From the NCBI GenBank assembly GCA_029261895.1, contig JAJDAK010000008.1:1-63569 (forward strand): a stretch of DNA of 63,569 nt, read 5' to 3'. Every line of letters starts with the position of its first letter. The stretch's first letter is position 1. Shown here piece after piece: positions 61,951-63,569 of the stretch. The translations under genes and the position numbers were made by a program. The notes beneath the pieces are model-generated. The model did not search any database. It saw nothing but the letters and a program-made list of their open reading frames with translations, and was not told where the DNA came from. Source of the stretch: Deltaproteobacteria bacterium. GTDB lineage: Bacteria > Myxococcota_A > UBA9160 > SZUA-336.

Positions 61951-62223
61951 CTACCCACCAGCGATGGCGGTCATCACTTGGATCTCATCGCTCGCCGCGA
62001 CGGCTGCATCGAGTCCTTCAGCCGGCACCGGATCCCCATTGTGAAAGATCTTGGTGAAGCCCTGGAGCTGATCGGGACCTCCATCATAGATATATGGGGC
62101 GAAACCCGGATAAGCCGCTTCGACAGCGTCCAAGCATTCTCTAATCGTACGACCCTCAACGAGGATCTCCTTCAGGCCCTTGGTCGGTCCTTGATACGGG
62201 CCAGGTACGCATACTTTCGGCAT
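61951..62223 (-). CDS. moaD: MoaD/ThiS-family sulfur carrier
   Basis: A 90-residue beta-grasp sulfur carrier ending in the required Gly-Gly (MTAIAGG). Residues about 40-65 carry an insert (YIYDGGPDQLQGFTKIFHNG) longer than in E. coli MoaD (81), as in archaeal MoaD relatives. It gives sulfur to the pterin dithiolene. A GGAGG ribosome-binding site precedes the ATG. It leads the operon moaD-aor-moeA-moeA/PBP. MoaE and MoeB are not in the window. Confidence 0.88.
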   Translation of the reverse strand: MPKVCVPGPYQGPTKGLKEILVEGRTIRECLDAVEAAYPGFAPYIYDGGPDQLQGFTKIFHNGDPVPAEGLDAAVAASDEIQVMTAIAGG

Positions 62224-62258
62224 TTGAAACCTCCGCCGCTAATTCTAGCGACCTTGCT

Positions 62259-63200
62259 ATGCTCTCGCGTATGGCCGAGCAAGATCTATACGCGATCCTT
62301 GGATTGAGTCGCGCGGCGACAGACGACGAGATTCGCAAACGCTACCGCAAACTCGCGCGAGAAAACCACCCCGATGTGAATCCAGGGGACGCCGCGGCGG
62401 AGGAGCGATTTAAGCAGATCTCCTTCGCGTACGAGATCCTTTCGGATGCCGAAAAGCGCAAGCTCTTTGACGAGTTTGGAGCCGATGGCTTAGCCAAGGG
62501 CTTCGACCCCAACCAAACGCGCGCATATCAGCGCTGGTCGCAGGGCGCATCGCGTAGCCCGTTCAGCGATACATACTCGAGCCACGGGGATTACGACGAT
62601 ATCGACGATCTGTTTTCAGGTCTTTTCGGACGCGGTCGCTCGCGCGGCGGCCCTGCGCGCGGACGCGACGTGGAATCCAAAGTCACGGTGGACTTTCTAG
62701 CTGCGGTACGGGGCGAGGAGGTTCGGATTCAAACGGGCGACGGTCAGACTCTGCGCGTACGCATTCCCGCGGGTTCTGCAGATGGTTCCAAGATTCGGCT
62801 CAGCGGCAAAGGTCATCCAGGCACCGCGGGCGCGCCCGCCGGAGACCTCTATCTCGAGCTTCATGTACGCCCGCATGCGTTTTACCGACGTGAAGGCGAT
62901 GATCTCTACATCGATATGCCCGTCACGCTTCCCGAGTTAGTGCAGGGGGCTGCGATTGACGTGCCCACACCTGACGGTTCGGTCAGTATGAAACTACCGC
63001 CGCACTCAGCAAACGGCCGCACGCTTCGGCTCCGTGGTAAAGGAGCTCCCAAGCGCGGATCAAACGACGCAGGCGATCTGCTGGTTCGCCTGCAGCTAGA
63101 AATGCCGACAACAGACGACCCACGTCTCGAAGAACTCGCCGAGGAGTTCAAGCCCTTGTATGGCGACGTGGACATTCGCGTAAAACTTAGGAACTCATGA
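62259..63200 (+). CDS. cbpA: DnaJ-like co-chaperone CbpA
   Basis: A 313-residue J-domain protein. The J-domain (about 7-75) has the HPD motif in ARENHPDVNPGD. A Gly/Phe/Ser-rich linker (about 85-135) and two C-terminal substrate-binding domains follow, without a zinc finger, as in E. coli CbpA (306). It stimulates DnaK. Two ATGs (62259 and 62271) are possible; the second gives MAEQDLYAILGL. It is divergent from moaD and overlaps cbpM by four bases. Confidence 0.93.
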   Translation: MLSRMAEQDLYAILGLSRAATDDEIRKRYRKLARENHPDVNPGDAAAEERFKQISFAYEILSDAEKRKLFDEFGADGLAKGFDPNQTRAYQRWSQGASRSPFSDTYSSHGDYDDIDDLFSGLFGRGRSRGGPARGRDVESKVTVDFLAAVRGEEVRIQTGDGQTLRVRIPAGSADGSKIRLSGKGHPGTAGAPAGDLYLELHVRPHAFYRREGDDLYIDMPVTLPELVQGAAIDVPTPDGSVSMKLPPHSANGRTLRLRGKGAPKRGSNDAGDLLVRLQLEMPTTDDPRLEELAEEFKPLYGDVDIRVKLRNS

Positions 63201-63490
63201 TGAAATATTATTCGCGAAAAGAAGTGATCGAGCTACTCAATATCGACGACGGATTCCTGATTACGCTGGAACAGGAGGAAATCGTTGCGGTCGACGATGA
63301 GTCAGACGATCCAACGCGCTTTTCAGAACGTATGCTCGAACGCGTTCGCGTTGCACATAACTTAATCCATGAACTCGACGTGAACCTTGAGGGCGCAGCA
63401 ATCATCCTCCACATGCGCGAGGAAATTTCAGACATGCGCCATCAAATCGAGGCCCTCGCAGTAAAACTCCGCCGTGAAGAAGGTTCCTAA
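63197..63490 (+). CDS. cbpM: Chaperone modulator CbpM
   Basis: A 97-residue MerR-like small protein (YSRKEVIELLNIDDGFLITL) with a C-terminal coiled coil (about 65-95). CbpM binds the J-domain of CbpA and blocks it, so the pair forms an on-off unit. Its ATG overlaps the cbpA stop. The stop codon is directly followed by the right repeat array. Confidence 0.92.
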   Translation: MMKYYSRKEVIELLNIDDGFLITLEQEEIVAVDDESDDPTRFSERMLERVRVAHNLIHELDVNLEGAAIILHMREEISDMRHQIEALAVKLRREEGS

Positions 63491-63492
63491 GC

Positions 63493-63569
63493 GCAATTAT
63501 TGGGGATGCAATTAATGGGGACGTTGGTTGGAAAGTTGCACATAGATGCAATTAATGGGGACGGTCCTT
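63493..63569 (+). repeat. Right-end repeat array, inverted copy of the left end
   Basis: One degenerate unit lies at 63493-63506 and full cores (TGCAATTAATGGGGACG) at 63507-63523 and 63547-63563. The 37 bases starting at 63507 match the reverse complement of the left-end stretch 59-23 at 35 positions, ending TTGCACAT. The last copy continues GGTCCTT to the window edge. The array starts two bases after the cbpM stop codon, as its left counterpart does after the thiolase stop. It is probably a dispersed element present in many copies in the genome. Confidence 0.85.

Noticed and set aside
1..63569. CRISPR array, prophage or insertion sequence
   Set aside because: No regularly spaced repeats with spacers, no phage structural genes and no transposase were found; the end repeats are too few and irregular for CRISPR.

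Overview
The window is 63.6 kb of chromosome-like, moderately GC-rich bacterial DNA, tightly packed with housekeeping and central-metabolism genes. It contains one tRNA gene and no rRNA, phage genes, insertion sequence or CRISPR array. The gene set points to an uncultured Gram-negative heterotroph, most likely in the former Deltaproteobacteria (Myxococcota, Desulfobacterota or Binatota-like). It includes many lipoproteins, a PEP-CTERM protein, a hybrid histidine kinase, glycolate oxidase, acyl-CoA enzymes, a SUF operon and a tungsten-type aldehyde oxidoreductase beside O2-using enzymes such as a carotenoid oxygenase. The taxonomic placement is inference from gene content. Both ends of the window carry the same repeat family in inverted orientation, each directly after the stop codon of the outermost gene. 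The contig probably ends there because the repeat is multicopy.

Layout. Positions 1-87 hold a hairpin and two tandem repeat units. 88-4965: a thiolase-like protein, divergent from sppA, a START-like protein, an alpha/beta hydrolase and a small membrane protein. 5020-9737: a Leptospira-type citramalate synthase followed by two overlapping lipoprotein genes. 9728-17929 (minus): a long probable operon running from a glycosyltransferase-TPR fusion through an S4 protein, a zinc-ribbon protein, RNase H and a TPR-metallopeptidase to glcDEF. 18163-23724 (plus): a topoisomerase III-like enzyme, then aguB-aguA and a DMT transporter. 23675-26074: a hybrid kinase. 26151-28767: a MocR regulator divergent from a PNPOx-family protein and a DJ-1/PfpI protein. 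28764-33502: a VOC protein, an ACAD10/11-like kinase, an acyl-CoA synthetase, a chromene-carboxylate-isomerase-like protein and phosphoglycolate phosphatase. 33617-37402: an adenylate cyclase and two lipoproteins. 37464: tRNA-Asn. 37565-46385: exonuclease III, an AsmA-like protein, a PEP-CTERM protein, a Cam-type carbonic anhydrase, a ChaN lipoprotein with a nickel/cobalt-transporter-like protein, a two-domain glycosyltransferase with a WecB-like protein, and a second gamma-carbonic anhydrase. 46484-53752: sufR-B-C-D-S-U-T plus an acyl-CoA dehydrogenase. 53749-56913: msrB, small membrane proteins and lipoproteins, and a carotenoid oxygenase. 57032-62223 (minus): moaD, an aldehyde:ferredoxin oxidoreductase and two moeA genes. 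62259-63490: cbpA-cbpM, followed by the right-hand repeats.

How the genes work together. Phosphoglycolate phosphatase (gph) makes glycolate and GlcDEF oxidises it to glyoxylate. AguA and AguB turn agmatine into putrescine. The SUF genes supply iron-sulfur clusters that GlcF and the aldehyde oxidoreductase need. MoaD and the two MoeA proteins plausibly supply the metal-pterin cofactor for the oxidoreductase. The synthetase, kinase and dehydrogenase genes suggest CoA-linked catabolism, possibly of hydroxy acids.

Points that stand out are the inverted end repeats, the lack of intergenic space at convergent gene pairs (several share stop codons), active-site substitutions in the thiolase and the WecB-like protein, a receiver domain without its phosphoacceptor, a Cam-type carbonic anhydrase beside metal-handling genes, and the compact metallopterin cluster. 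No stretch longer than about 300 bases lacks a gene. The largest gaps are 17930-18162, 39946-40127 and 55236-55410, all between divergent genes, and I see nothing in them beyond ribosome-binding sites next to the starts.
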